In this document: positions 6,264-13,514 of the stretch, in pieces
Position numbering within the stretch: position 1 is the stretch's first letter
How the letters are laid out: the number at the start of each line of letters is the position of its first letter
Source: Candidatus Eiseniibacteriota bacterium
Lineage (GTDB): Bacteria > JAFGKV01
NCBI GenBank assembly: GCA_025453925.1
Contig: JALOPK010000019.1
Location: 1 to 19,894 of the forward strand
Length of the DNA: 19,894 nucleotides
Direction: 5' to 3'
The notes under the pieces: model-generated
The model's database searches: none
What the model saw: only the letters and a program-made list of their open reading frames with translations
What the model was told of the DNA's origin: nothing
Translations under genes and position numbers: made by a program

Positions 6264-7082
6264 ATGAAGGAACTGAACTTGGAGATCGGGGGTCTCCCCA
6301 CCACGATCGTGGTTCCGGAGGAGCCCATCGCCGCCGTGCTGCTCGACAGGTACGCCGCCTTTCTCGCGCCTTGCTCCACCGACGAGTCCGTGATCACGGT
6401 GGAGCTCCTGGGCGGGTCGCTGGAGCACGGCTACCGAGTGCCGACAATCGACATTACGGGCGACACGCTGACCGTGACGCGCCACGACCTCCACGCCCAC
6501 TCCCCGGACCAGGGGAGAACATGGCATGCCAGGATGATCGCCAACGAGTACACGTTCGACTCCTGCCTCCGGGTTCTGTACACACTGCGGCTTCTCCGGC
6601 ACGGGGGTTTTCTCGTCCATGCCAGCGCCCAGATCAGGAGCGGCGCCGGGTGTATCTTCACCGGCAAGAGCGAGGCCGGGAAGAGCACCATCAGCCGGCT
6701 CGGTGTCGACAATCTCGTGCTCTGCGACGAGCTTCCCTTGATCCGAAGGATTGAGGGCAGGTACCGGGTCTGGGGCACGCCCTTCTGGGGCGAGTTCGGC
6801 AAGGGCACCGTGACCGCCTCGGGCGAGGTGCGGGCGCTCTTCTTCCTCAACAAGGCTCCATTCAATCGCAGCGATCCCGTGAGCCGGGCGCGGGCGTTGC
6901 CCCGGTTGCTGCAGACCACGCTCTTCTTCTCGCGGGACCCCGCAATGGTCGACGCCGCCATGCGTCATTGCACAGACTTCCTCTCCACGATTCCCGCTTT
7001 CGATCTGTACAGCCGTCCCGAACCCGGCGTCTGGGAAGCGGTGGACGCGGCGCTCGAGGCGATCGGGCACGCCGCCCGATAG
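6264..7082 (+). CDS. HPr kinase-like P-loop protein (HprK-related), orphan
   Basis: This is a 272-residue protein of the HprK/PEPCK-like P-loop fold. The central signature is HASAQIRSGAGCIFTGKSEAGKS (about 119-141), with Walker A G134-KSEAGK-S141, followed by CDELPLI (154-160) and the GTPFWGEF block (171-178). These match HprK-related proteins often found beside PqqD-like and radical SAM peptide-modification genes, rather than true HPr kinase, whose N-terminal domain is absent. The first 100 residues resemble nothing I can name. No HPr, PqqD-like or precursor peptide gene is adjacent. A Shine-Dalgarno AGGAG precedes the ATG. It lies 63 nt after ilvE. A soluble kinase is likely, but its substrate is unknown. 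Confidence 0.8.
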   Translation: MKELNLEIGGLPTTIVVPEEPIAAVLLDRYAAFLAPCSTDESVITVELLGGSLEHGYRVPTIDITGDTLTVTRHDLHAHSPDQGRTWHARMIANEYTFDSCLRVLYTLRLLRHGGFLVHASAQIRSGAGCIFTGKSEAGKSTISRLGVDNLVLCDELPLIRRIEGRYRVWGTPFWGEFGKGTVTASGEVRALFFLNKAPFNRSDPVSRARALPRLLQTTLFFSRDPAMVDAAMRHCTDFLSTIPAFDLYSRPEPGVWEAVDAALEAIGHAAR

Positions 7083-7100
7083 GGATCACCGTCCCGACCT

Positions 7101-7122
7101 CGCGGGGCATGCACGCCCCGCG
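7101..7122. terminator. hairpin between convergent genes
   Basis: CGCGGGGC (7101-7108) pairs perfectly with GCCCCGCG (7115-7122) around ATGCAC. It lies 18 nt past the HprK-like stop and between convergent genes, so it can serve either strand. It lacks a U tract. Confidence 0.5.
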
Positions 7123-7266
7123 GCGCATCCGCTCGGCAGGCAGACTCGGACAGGCGGTGGTTTCGGGGCTGAGTCTACCGGCCGACGCAGGCGGGCTCGT
7201 ATCACCCGCATCCCGTTGAAACGGCGCAGGATGAAGCGGCCGTGGGACGGCTCGCGGCTGTCTACG

Positions 7267-8694
7267 TCACGGCAATGCGAGGACCGCTCCCTGGAGTATC
7301 TCCTTGGTCAGCAGGTTCTGCGCGAAGGCGATCAGCTCTCGCTCTCTGCCCCACCACCCCGAGGGAGTCGAGAACGGAGTGTCGAGCGTGTCGATTCCGC
7401 CGGGGGCGAGCACGAGCGGGTACCCGGCCGAACCGCTCGGGAAGGCGATGGCGGTACCGTAGAGATGATTGAAGCTCTGCCACGAGTAGAGCGTATCCAC
7501 GCCGGTCATGACCACCATGAGCCGCGCGTCAATCCCGGTACCGCCCAGATCCCTGCACACGGCGCGGAGTTGACCGCTGCCCGTCGCGGTTTCATACACG
7601 GGGAGAGAGAGCGTGATTTCCATCGTCGCCGGCAGCGATGCCCGCTGGTGGTATTCGGAAGTATAGTCGATGGGCGTGCTGGGGAGGCCGCCGATGCGGT
7701 CCACTGTCCCGTCAAACCACACGTGGGGGATGCCTATTACCCCGTAGAGATTCGCCCGATCCTGACCGGCGAGGATGCTGAATCCGTCGGAGAGGTGGTA
7801 GGCCACCATTGCCAGGCGCTCCCTGCCGACCGTCTGTTGGAGCGCGTGGAGGCCCATCATGGCGCCGGGGCAGTACGTGCACCACGTGCCCGTGAACTCC
7901 TCGGCCACCACGACGCGGGTTGCGCCCCCCGCGCCGATCGTGAGACCCACTACCACATCGTATCGTGGGGCATAGGGGTCGGTCGTGTAGATCTGAACAA
8001 TGCACTGATGCACATCGTCGGCGAGACCGGCGGAACGAACTGAGAGGGTGATAGTCCCCCTCGCGCCCGGGGGGAGATCCAGCGATGTGGGGGAAGCGGA
8101 TACCCACTCGCACCCTTCCGAAACCTGGGTGATGCTGCCTGTGGCCGAGCCTGCATTGACCACCGTGCAGGCAACTTCGGTTGAGTCCCCGGGTTCCAGA
8201 GCCAGGTTGAACAGGGTGGGACTCACTGTGATGCTCGCGGGACGCCCCTCGACCACCTCGACCTCCAGCGGAACGAGGAGTGCGGGAGCGGAGGGGTCAT
8301 TGCTCTCGATTCTGAGTCTTCCTTCATAGTCACCGCTCCCCGCGGACGACGCATCGGCGGTCAGGGTGGCGACCCCCTCGCCATGGGGTTGCACCGTCAA
8401 CGCGATCGGATCGCTGGTAATCCAGGGCAGGGTGCAGGTGATGCCGGTGATCTCAAGCACCCCTTCACCATCGTTGTAGATTACCACCGGCTCAGTCGCG
8501 GTCAGGCGCTCAGACACGACCATGGTGATTCTGGTTCGCTCGAGGCGAAGCGCGGGGTGTGTATCGCCATCATCCCCACAGGAGAGGACGAGAAGCCCGA
8601 CCATGCAGCCGAGCGCTGCCAGCGTTTCGCCACGCCGGTGTCGAGGCTGCGATCCCACGGGTGATCGAGGCTCAGCCGGTGTGGTCGGCGTCAT
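7267..8694 (-). CDS. lipoprotein with two Ig-like domains and an Omp28/thioredoxin-like domain
   Basis: This is a 475-residue exported protein. The N-terminus is long: a basic stretch, then the hydrophobic run LAALGCMVGLLVL and a lipobox-like LSC with C39, so a membrane-anchored lipoprotein is likely. Residues 45-150 and 150-255 are two beta-rich repeats of the choice-of-anchor/ASPM-Hydin type (SNDPSAPALLVPLEV; TTDPYAPRYDVVVGL). From about 260 a thioredoxin-like fold follows with EEFTGTWC272TYC275, IGIPHVWFDG and an Omp28-related C-terminal beta domain. The CxxC suggests an extracytoplasmic thiol-disulfide role; that is inference. The ATG at 8694 has GGAGG 6 nt upstream inside lysS, and the genes overlap by 23 nt, so translation is probably coupled. 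It is the last gene of the tatC-lysS operon. Confidence 0.82.
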   Translation of the reverse strand: MTPTTPAEPRSPVGSQPRHRRGETLAALGCMVGLLVLSCGDDGDTHPALRLERTRITMVVSERLTATEPVVIYNDGEGVLEITGITCTLPWITSDPIALTVQPHGEGVATLTADASSAGSGDYEGRLRIESNDPSAPALLVPLEVEVVEGRPASITVSPTLFNLALEPGDSTEVACTVVNAGSATGSITQVSEGCEWVSASPTSLDLPPGARGTITLSVRSAGLADDVHQCIVQIYTTDPYAPRYDVVVGLTIGAGGATRVVVAEEFTGTWCTYCPGAMMGLHALQQTVGRERLAMVAYHLSDGFSILAGQDRANLYGVIGIPHVWFDGTVDRIGGLPSTPIDYTSEYHQRASLPATMEITLSLPVYETATGSGQLRAVCRDLGGTGIDARLMVVMTGVDTLYSWQSFNHLYGTAIAFPSGSAGYPLVLAPGGIDTLDTPFSTPSGWWGRERELIAFAQNLLTKEILQGAVLALP

Positions 8695-10177
8695 CAGGGA
8701 CCTCCAGGTGCGGCGGGGAATCGTCCGACGACGGTCGCATGTGAGGGAAGAGAATCACATCCTGGATGGCGGGCTGTTGCGTGAGCAGCATGACCAACCT
8801 ATCCACGCCGAGCCCCAGGCCTCCGGCGGGCGGCATGCCGTACTCCAAAGCCCGAAGGAAATCGTCATCCACGGGATGCGTCTCGCCTTCGTCACCCAGC
8901 CGGCGCTGGTCCTCCAGCCTGCGGCGCTGCTCCGCCGGATCGTTGAGCTCAGAATACGCGTTCACGACTTCCCTCCCGGCGACGAACAGCTCGAAGCGCG
9001 CGGCCGTCCGGGGATCGCTCCGATCAACACGGGCGAGGGGTGAGAGGTCGAGTGGATGATTGGTCACGAAAGTCGGCTGGAGGAGCGTTGGCTCGACGGC
9101 GAGGGAGAACAGCTTGTCGATGAGCCAAGCCCGGGAGGGCGCGGGAGGAATCTCGCCCAGACCGCGGTGCGCGCAGGCCTCGACCAGATGGTCGTCGGGG
9201 CTCTCGAACGCATCAAGCCCTGTGCGCTCACGGATCAGATCGGCCATCGGCCGGCGAGGGAATGGACCTCCAAGGTCGATCTCGCCGTCGCCGTGCGGCA
9301 GTCGCGCGCTGCCCGTGGCCTCGATCGCGGCGGCCCGTACGAGCGCCTCCGACAGCTCCATCATGCCGTCGAGATCCGAGAATGACTCGTATGCTTCGAG
9401 GAGCGTGAACTCGGGATTGTGTGACCGGTCCATGCCTTCGTTGCGAAAACACTTTCCGATCTCGTAGACCTTGGACATGCCTCCGACCAGAAGCCGCTTG
9501 AGGTGAAGCTCCAGCGCGATTCTCAGGTAGAACATACGGTCAAGCGCGTGGTGATGCGTGGTGAACGGCCGCGCGGCAGCGCCCCCGTACAGGGCCTGAA
9601 GGACCGGGGTATCCACCTCGAGAAAGCCGCGGGCGTCCAGAGTGCTCCGAAGCGCCCGGAGTACGGCGGCCCGCGTTTCGAAGACCGCGCGGGAAGCGGG
9701 GTTCACCATCAGGTCGAGGTACCGTTGCCGGTAACGGGCTTCATGGTCTTTGAGCCCTTTCCATTTGTCGGGCAGCGGCCGCACGATCTTCGACAGGAGC
9801 ATGAGGTCCCTGACGTCTACGCTGACCTCGCCGGTGCGGGTGCGGATGACAGGTCCATGCGCCCAGATCCAGTCACCCAGATCCAGTCTGCGGAAGAGGG
9901 CCACGGCGGAGGGGTCGGCGCTTCCTTCCCGGAGGAACAACTGGACCTTGGCGCCGCCCTCGGCCACATCCCCGAAGGCCAGCTTGCCGTGCGCGCGTTT
10001 GGCAACCAGACGGCCGGCGACGCCGACGGGTTCATTCAGCTCCCCCGCCTCGAAACTCCGAAGCACGATGTCGATGGGTGTCCGGGGGGGCGTGTGCTCC
10101 GGGTAGGGCTCGATACTGTCCTCGCGGAGGAGCCGGGCCTTCTCAAGACCCGATGCGACGGTATGCTCCAGTCCCAT
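8672..10177 (-). CDS. lysS: lysyl-tRNA synthetase, class II
   Basis: Charges tRNA-Lys with lysine in the cytoplasm. The 501-residue protein has the N-terminal OB-fold anticodon-binding domain (about 50-145), then KGLKDHEARYRQRYLDLM, class II motif 2 in YEIGKCFRNEGMDRSHNPEFTLLEAY, and motif 3 in GMPPAGGLGLGVDRLVMLLT close to the end. The family ending DVILFPHMRP is followed by about 20 extra acidic residues. The ATG at 10177 lies 10 nt after the DUF4321 stop, with only a weak Shine-Dalgarno. The last 23 nt overlap the lipoprotein gene and contain that gene's ribosome site. Confidence 0.96.
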   Translation of the reverse strand: MGLEHTVASGLEKARLLREDSIEPYPEHTPPRTPIDIVLRSFEAGELNEPVGVAGRLVAKRAHGKLAFGDVAEGGAKVQLFLREGSADPSAVALFRRLDLGDWIWAHGPVIRTRTGEVSVDVRDLMLLSKIVRPLPDKWKGLKDHEARYRQRYLDLMVNPASRAVFETRAAVLRALRSTLDARGFLEVDTPVLQALYGGAAARPFTTHHHALDRMFYLRIALELHLKRLLVGGMSKVYEIGKCFRNEGMDRSHNPEFTLLEAYESFSDLDGMMELSEALVRAAAIEATGSARLPHGDGEIDLGGPFPRRPMADLIRERTGLDAFESPDDHLVEACAHRGLGEIPPAPSRAWLIDKLFSLAVEPTLLQPTFVTNHPLDLSPLARVDRSDPRTAARFELFVAGREVVNAYSELNDPAEQRRRLEDQRRLGDEGETHPVDDDFLRALEYGMPPAGGLGLGVDRLVMLLTQQPAIQDVILFPHMRPSSDDSPPHLEVPDDADHTG

Positions 10178-10187
10178 GATGATGCGC

Positions 10188-10454
10188 TCAGTACCAGCGG
10201 AAGATGTGTACCGCGAGCATGATGCCCAGCACGCTGGCCACGGTCAGCTTCAGAGTGAAACCAAGGGTGAAACCGATCACGCCGAGATCGACAGAAAGAG
10301 GGCCGAACTGCGGCTGGAACCCCCTCACGAAGAAATCCCGGATGACGCCCTGCGGGAGCACCAGGCCGATGAGCTGGCTCACCAGTGCACCGAAGATGCT
10401 GCCCACGACGAGGACGAGAATCAGAATGCCGACGGGACGCGAGCGGAGACTCAC
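10188..10454 (-). CDS. DUF4321 family small membrane protein
   Basis: An 88-residue protein with two hydrophobic helices (about 8-33 and 57-82), matching the DUF4321 pattern: an N-terminal helix ending GALVSQLIGLVLP, a short hydrophilic middle with F-FVRGFQPQFGPLSVDLG, and a second helix with LKLTVASVLGI. The function is unknown. It starts with GTG (10452-10454), supported by GAGGTG 4 nt upstream. It sits 3 nt after the polyprenyl synthase stop and 10 nt before lysS, so it is inside the operon. Confidence 0.85.
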   Translation of the reverse strand: MSLRSRPVGILILVLVVGSIFGALVSQLIGLVLPQGVIRDFFVRGFQPQFGPLSVDLGVIGFTLGFTLKLTVASVLGIMLAVHIFRWY

Positions 10455-10457
10455 GGG

Positions 10458-11438
10458 TCACCTCTCTCTCTGAACAACATACCGGGCGACCAGATCCAAG
10501 GACCGAATAGTAGGGCCGGCGGGCAGTTCGGCAAGTATCGTCAATGCCTCCTGGCTCAAACGGTCCGCCGTCAGGAAGGCATGATCGAGACCGCCCAGAC
10601 GGCGCACCGTGGCGATGACATCATCAACGACGTCTTGGCCGTCTCGCGCCTGTTGTACCTTTGACAGCAACGCCTCCCGTTCACTACCTGCGCGAGCCAG
10701 GGCAGCGATCAGCGGCAGGGTCACGATGCCGTCCCTCAGATCCATTCCCATGTGTTTGCCCATCGCGTGATCCGAGGCGGTGTAGTCAAGAATGTCATCG
10801 GTGACCTGGAAGGCCTCGCCCACCTTCTCTCCGAACCGGGCCAGCAGCTCCTGATGGGCCGATGGCGCGCCGCCCAGGATTGCGCCGGCCCTGCAACAGG
10901 CTCCGAAAAACGACGCCGTCTTTGCCCAGACCACCCGCAGGTACGCGGACTCCTCGGGAAGGGTGCCCCGCAGGAGGAACTCCTCCAGTTCGCCGCGGGA
11001 CATGATGCGGGTTGCCCGCGCCATTTCCCTCGAGAGCCGGAGATCGCCCAGTTGAGTGAGCAACTCGAATGCCCTTGAGTAGAGAAGGTCTCCCAGCATG
11101 GTCGCGATCTTGTGGTTCCAGGTCACGTGCGCCGTCGGCCTCCCACGGCGGAGGGTCGAATCATCGATGCTGTCGTCGTGGATGAGGGTGGCCAGGTGGA
11201 TGAGTTCGACCACCGCGGCCACGGTAGGGGCCGGCCCGTCGTTCGACCCGCCCGCGCCCGCACTGAGGAGCAGCAGCGTAGCTCGAAGCCGCTTGCCGGA
11301 TGCCGCAACCATCTCGCCTCCCTGATCGCCGAGTACCTCGGTGATCTCATCGCGGATGGTACGGAGCGTGTTCTCCATCTCACGCAGGCCGCCAACCACC
11401 GGCCGCTGAGCCTGCCGAAGCGCATCGGCTTCCATCAT
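10458..11438 (-). CDS. trans-polyprenyl diphosphate synthase
   Basis: Chain-elongating prenyltransferase that condenses isopentenyl diphosphate onto allylic diphosphates, giving the side chain of a quinone or another isoprenoid. The 326 residues contain SGKRLRA (48-53), the first aspartate-rich motif in HDDSIDDSTLRRG (DDSID 88-92), the second in QVTDDILDY (DDILD 214-218), and GKHMGMDLRDGIVTLPLI. All catalytic aspartates are present. The product chain length cannot be read reliably by eye. The start codon overlaps the tatC stop as ATGA. Confidence 0.93.
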   Translation of the reverse strand: MMEADALRQAQRPVVGGLREMENTLRTIRDEITEVLGDQGGEMVAASGKRLRATLLLLSAGAGGSNDGPAPTVAAVVELIHLATLIHDDSIDDSTLRRGRPTAHVTWNHKIATMLGDLLYSRAFELLTQLGDLRLSREMARATRIMSRGELEEFLLRGTLPEESAYLRVVWAKTASFFGACCRAGAILGGAPSAHQELLARFGEKVGEAFQVTDDILDYTASDHAMGKHMGMDLRDGIVTLPLIAALARAGSEREALLSKVQQARDGQDVVDDVIATVRRLGGLDHAFLTADRLSQEALTILAELPAGPTIRSLDLVARYVVQRER

Positions 11439-12127
11439 CTGACGCGTTCCCGGGGGCGCGCCGCCGCGCTGACCATGATCCCCACCTCATAAAGAACCAT
11501 CAGTGGGATGGCAAGAAGGATCTGGGTGAAGGCATCGGGTGGGGTGACAATAGCCGCGACGATGAAGACTCCCACGATGGCGTGCCGGCGCTTCCGGCGC
11601 AAGGTCTTGGGCGTGATGATGCCCAGCTTGGTCAAGAAGAACATGGCGACGGGGAGTTCGAACACGGCGCCGAAGGCGAGCATGAGATTCAGGACAAACG
11701 AAACGTACTTTGCGACGCTCCAACGGTTTGCGATTTCGGGTGTGCCGAGACCCTGGAGCATCCGCATGGCATTCGGCCCCACAACGATGAACGAGAAGGC
11801 TCCGCCGACCACGAAGCAGAGGAACGATGACACGATGAGCCCCAGCGCTACCCGTTGCTCGTTCCGGTACAGGCCGGGCGCGACGAAGCGCCACGCTTCA
11901 ATCAAAACGTACGGGAGTGCCAGCACGAGACCGGCCACGACGGCGAGCTTGATCCTGACGCCGAATGTCTCCAGAGGGCTGAGCGACTGGAGCTCACCCG
12001 CGGATCTGGCCAAGTACCCCAGCGCCGGCCTGGACATCAGGTACCCCAGAACCGCCCCGACGCAGACGGCCGCAAGGCTGCGGATGATCCGGGATCTCAA
12101 CTCCTCGAGGTGATCGAGGAATGGCAT
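11435..12127 (-). CDS. tatC: Sec-independent protein translocase subunit TatC
   Basis: Membrane receptor of the twin-arginine pathway. It has six transmembrane segments in about 230 residues. Family marks are the N-terminal FLDHLEELRSRI, SPLETFGVRIKLA, E-AWRFVAPGLYRNEQR, a conserved FELPVAMFFL, and TPPDAFTQILLAIPLMVLYE near the end. The ATG at 12127 is chosen because GGAGG lies 7 nt upstream. An earlier ATG at 12184 overlaps the upstream stop (TGATG) and would add 19 residues, so it remains possible. No tatA or tatB gene is in the window. The RR-signal DUF362 protein is a likely client. Confidence 0.95.
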   Translation of the reverse strand: MPFLDHLEELRSRIIRSLAAVCVGAVLGYLMSRPALGYLARSAGELQSLSPLETFGVRIKLAVVAGLVLALPYVLIEAWRFVAPGLYRNEQRVALGLIVSSFLCFVVGGAFSFIVVGPNAMRMLQGLGTPEIANRWSVAKYVSFVLNLMLAFGAVFELPVAMFFLTKLGIITPKTLRRKRRHAIVGVFIVAAIVTPPDAFTQILLAIPLMVLYEVGIMVSAAARPRERVR

Positions 12128-12183
12128 CTCCCGGCCTCCGTCGCGCGGAGGATCTCCCGGCCTGTCGCGGGCAATGCCGGCCA

Positions 12184-12594
12184 TCAGGCGTCGATGAACC
12201 GGAGCCACAGCTCGCGCTGCCGGGGGCCGTCGAACTCGCAGAAGAAGACCCGCTGCCATCTGCCAAGCGCCAGGTGACCGGCTTCGACGCCCACGCAGAG
12301 CGACACACCGGTAAGCGTGCTCTTCACGTGCGCATCCGAATTGCCTTCCGCATGCAGAAAGCCCGAGTGCACCGGCACCATCCGGGCGAGGGCTGCCTCG
12401 ATGTCCCTGGCAACGTCAGGGTCGGCGCCCTCATTGATCGTGAGCCCGGAGGTGGTGTGCGGACAGAACAGCATACACAACCCGTCATGCGCCTGCATGG
12501 CGTGGAGGCTCTGCTGCACGTGACCCGTAACGTCCATCATGACGCGGTGTGCCTCGGTCCGGAGCGTGATGACGATCCGCGAAGAGCGATTCAT
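12184..12594 (-). CDS. YjbQ-like protein (secondary thiamine-phosphate synthase family, UPF0047)
   Basis: A 136-residue cytoplasmic protein of the YjbQ/UPF0047 family. Conserved features are FCPHTTSGLTINEGADPDV (43-61), HAEGNSDAHVKSTLTG (81-96) and GRWQRVFFCEFDGPRQREL (111-129), which hold the family's histidines and acids. Family members have been reported to have weak thiamine-phosphate synthase activity; the true role is unsettled. The open frame runs back to 12756, but that part lies in tRNA-Leu and its terminator, so the ATG at 12594 is used, with GAGG about 11 nt upstream. It heads the operon that continues through tatC and lysS. Confidence 0.92.
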   Translation of the reverse strand: MNRSSRIVITLRTEAHRVMMDVTGHVQQSLHAMQAHDGLCMLFCPHTTSGLTINEGADPDVARDIEAALARMVPVHSGFLHAEGNSDAHVKSTLTGVSLCVGVEAGHLALGRWQRVFFCEFDGPRQRELWLRFIDA

Positions 12595-12640
12595 GGCAAA
12601 GACTTCCCTCGGCGCCCGGGGGGACCGACTGGCCGGTGAC

Positions 12641-12671
12641 GCATGGTGAGCGCGCTGCGCGCCGACCGTGC
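12641..12671 (-). other. imperfect hairpin in the YjbQ gene leader
   Basis: GCATGGTGAGCGC (12641-12653) faces GCGCCGACCGTGC (12659-12671) across a 5-nt loop, with 10-11 of 13 positions able to pair. It lies between the tRNA-Leu terminator and the YjbQ gene start. It could be a 5'-leader structure or a back-up terminator. Confidence 0.3.
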
Positions 12672-12674
12672 AAG

Positions 12675-12707
12675 AAAAAACGCCGTGGCCCGTGGGAGGA
12701 CACGACG
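12675..12707 (-). terminator. intrinsic terminator of tRNA-Leu
   Basis: On the minus strand CGTCGTG (12701-12707) pairs with CACGGCG (12681-12687, one G-U) and is followed at once by six U (12675-12680). It begins 6 nt beyond the CCA end of tRNA-Leu. It is the clearest rho-independent signal in the window. Confidence 0.7.
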
Positions 12708-12712
12708 TCTTC

Positions 12713-12800
12713 TGGTGCCGAAGGGGGGACTCGAACCCCCACGGGCTGCTGCCCACTGCGCCCTGAACGCAGCGCGTCTACCAAATTCCACCACTTCGGC
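12713..12800 (-). tRNA. tRNA-Leu (anticodon CAG)
   Basis: An 88-nt class II tRNA with encoded CCA. The acceptor GCCGAAG pairs with CTTCGGC, and the discriminator is A. The anticodon stem CTGCG/CGCAG encloses TTCAGGG, giving anticodon CAG, which decodes CUG. A long variable arm (TGGGCAGCAGCCCGT) and a GGGGG-TTCGAGT-CCCCC T arm follow. Confidence 0.96.
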
Positions 12801-12816
12801 ACAATCGTTCGAAAGA

Positions 12817-12844
12817 GTTATCTCCCACTCCCGTTCCGTGTCAA
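12817..12844 (-). promoter_or_regulatory. probable promoter of tRNA-Leu
   Basis: On the minus strand a perfect -35 box TTGACA (12839-12844) is followed by 16 nt and a -10-like GATAAC (12817-12822). TAACTC at 18 nt spacing is an alternative. The start site would be about 10 nt before the tRNA. It sits right after the outer-membrane-like gene. Confidence 0.55.
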
Positions 12845-12860
12845 GAGAGACCTGCGCGCG

Positions 12861-13514
12861 TCAGAACCTCCGCGCCAACCCCACCGTGGCCTCGAACGCG
12901 ACCGTGGTGGGGGCGACACTCTCATCGTCATCGTTGAGATCGGGAATGCCCTGGTCCGTATGGTCGCTCCATCCGTTAAGCCGGACATGCAGCGCCGGCA
13001 CGAGCTCCCACCATTCACCCATGGCAATCTCCGCCCCGCCTCCGAACAGGAACGTGGTGGCCCGCCTTCGATCATCGGTAATCGTGAAGTCGGGTTCATC
13101 GGCCGGGTATGGTCTATACGGCTCAGCATGGTCCCACCCGAGCCACGACAGCCCCAGCCCTACGGTGGCAAACGGCCGAGTTTCTTCGTCAGGGTCGAAC
13201 ACCAGCATGGAGACGAGCAGAATCTCCTGGAACGATGCACGGTCGTAGGCCTCTTGGTCCGTGCCGGAAATGCCCATCCCGTGCCAGGAACCTCTGAGTC
13301 CCATGGCGAAGCTCTCCTGCAGGCGGTAGCTCAGATCCACGTATCCCCCCGCGCCGATGGTGAAGTCTGCGCCACCGACCCCGATGTTCTCGCCGACGGT
13401 GCCCAGCAGCTTCAGCGCGCTCAGTCCTGCCTTCACGCGAAGCCCGGGCTCGACGGCCTCAGCGGGAGCAAGCACCGCCAAGGCCAGGATCGCGACGAAC
13501 GTCCTCATGCTCAT
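12861..13514 (-). CDS. outer-membrane beta-barrel-like protein
   Basis: A 217-residue exported protein. The N-terminus MSMRTFVAILALAVLAPAEA is a Sec signal with probable cleavage after AEA. The rest is made of alternating short strands rich in Gly and aromatic residues (FTIGAGGYVDLSYRL, PFATVGLGLSWLGW, TTFLFGGGAEIAMG, LVPALHVRLNGW) and ends in Phe (LARRF), as do many outer-membrane barrels. The length suits an eight-strand OmpW/OmpA-like barrel. I cannot name the family. The start overlaps the TPR gene stop (ATGA); an in-frame ATG at 13508 is an alternative. Confidence 0.75.
   Translation of the reverse strand: MSMRTFVAILALAVLAPAEAVEPGLRVKAGLSALKLLGTVGENIGVGGADFTIGAGGYVDLSYRLQESFAMGLRGSWHGMGISGTDQEAYDRASFQEILLVSMLVFDPDEETRPFATVGLGLSWLGWDHAEPYRPYPADEPDFTITDDRRRATTFLFGGGAEIAMGEWWELVPALHVRLNGWSDHTDQGIPDLNDDDESVAPTTVAFEATVGLARRF

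Noticed and set aside
12595-12756. N-terminal extension of the YjbQ-like protein
   Set aside because: It overlaps tRNA-Leu and the U-tract terminator, and family similarity starts at the ATG at 12594.
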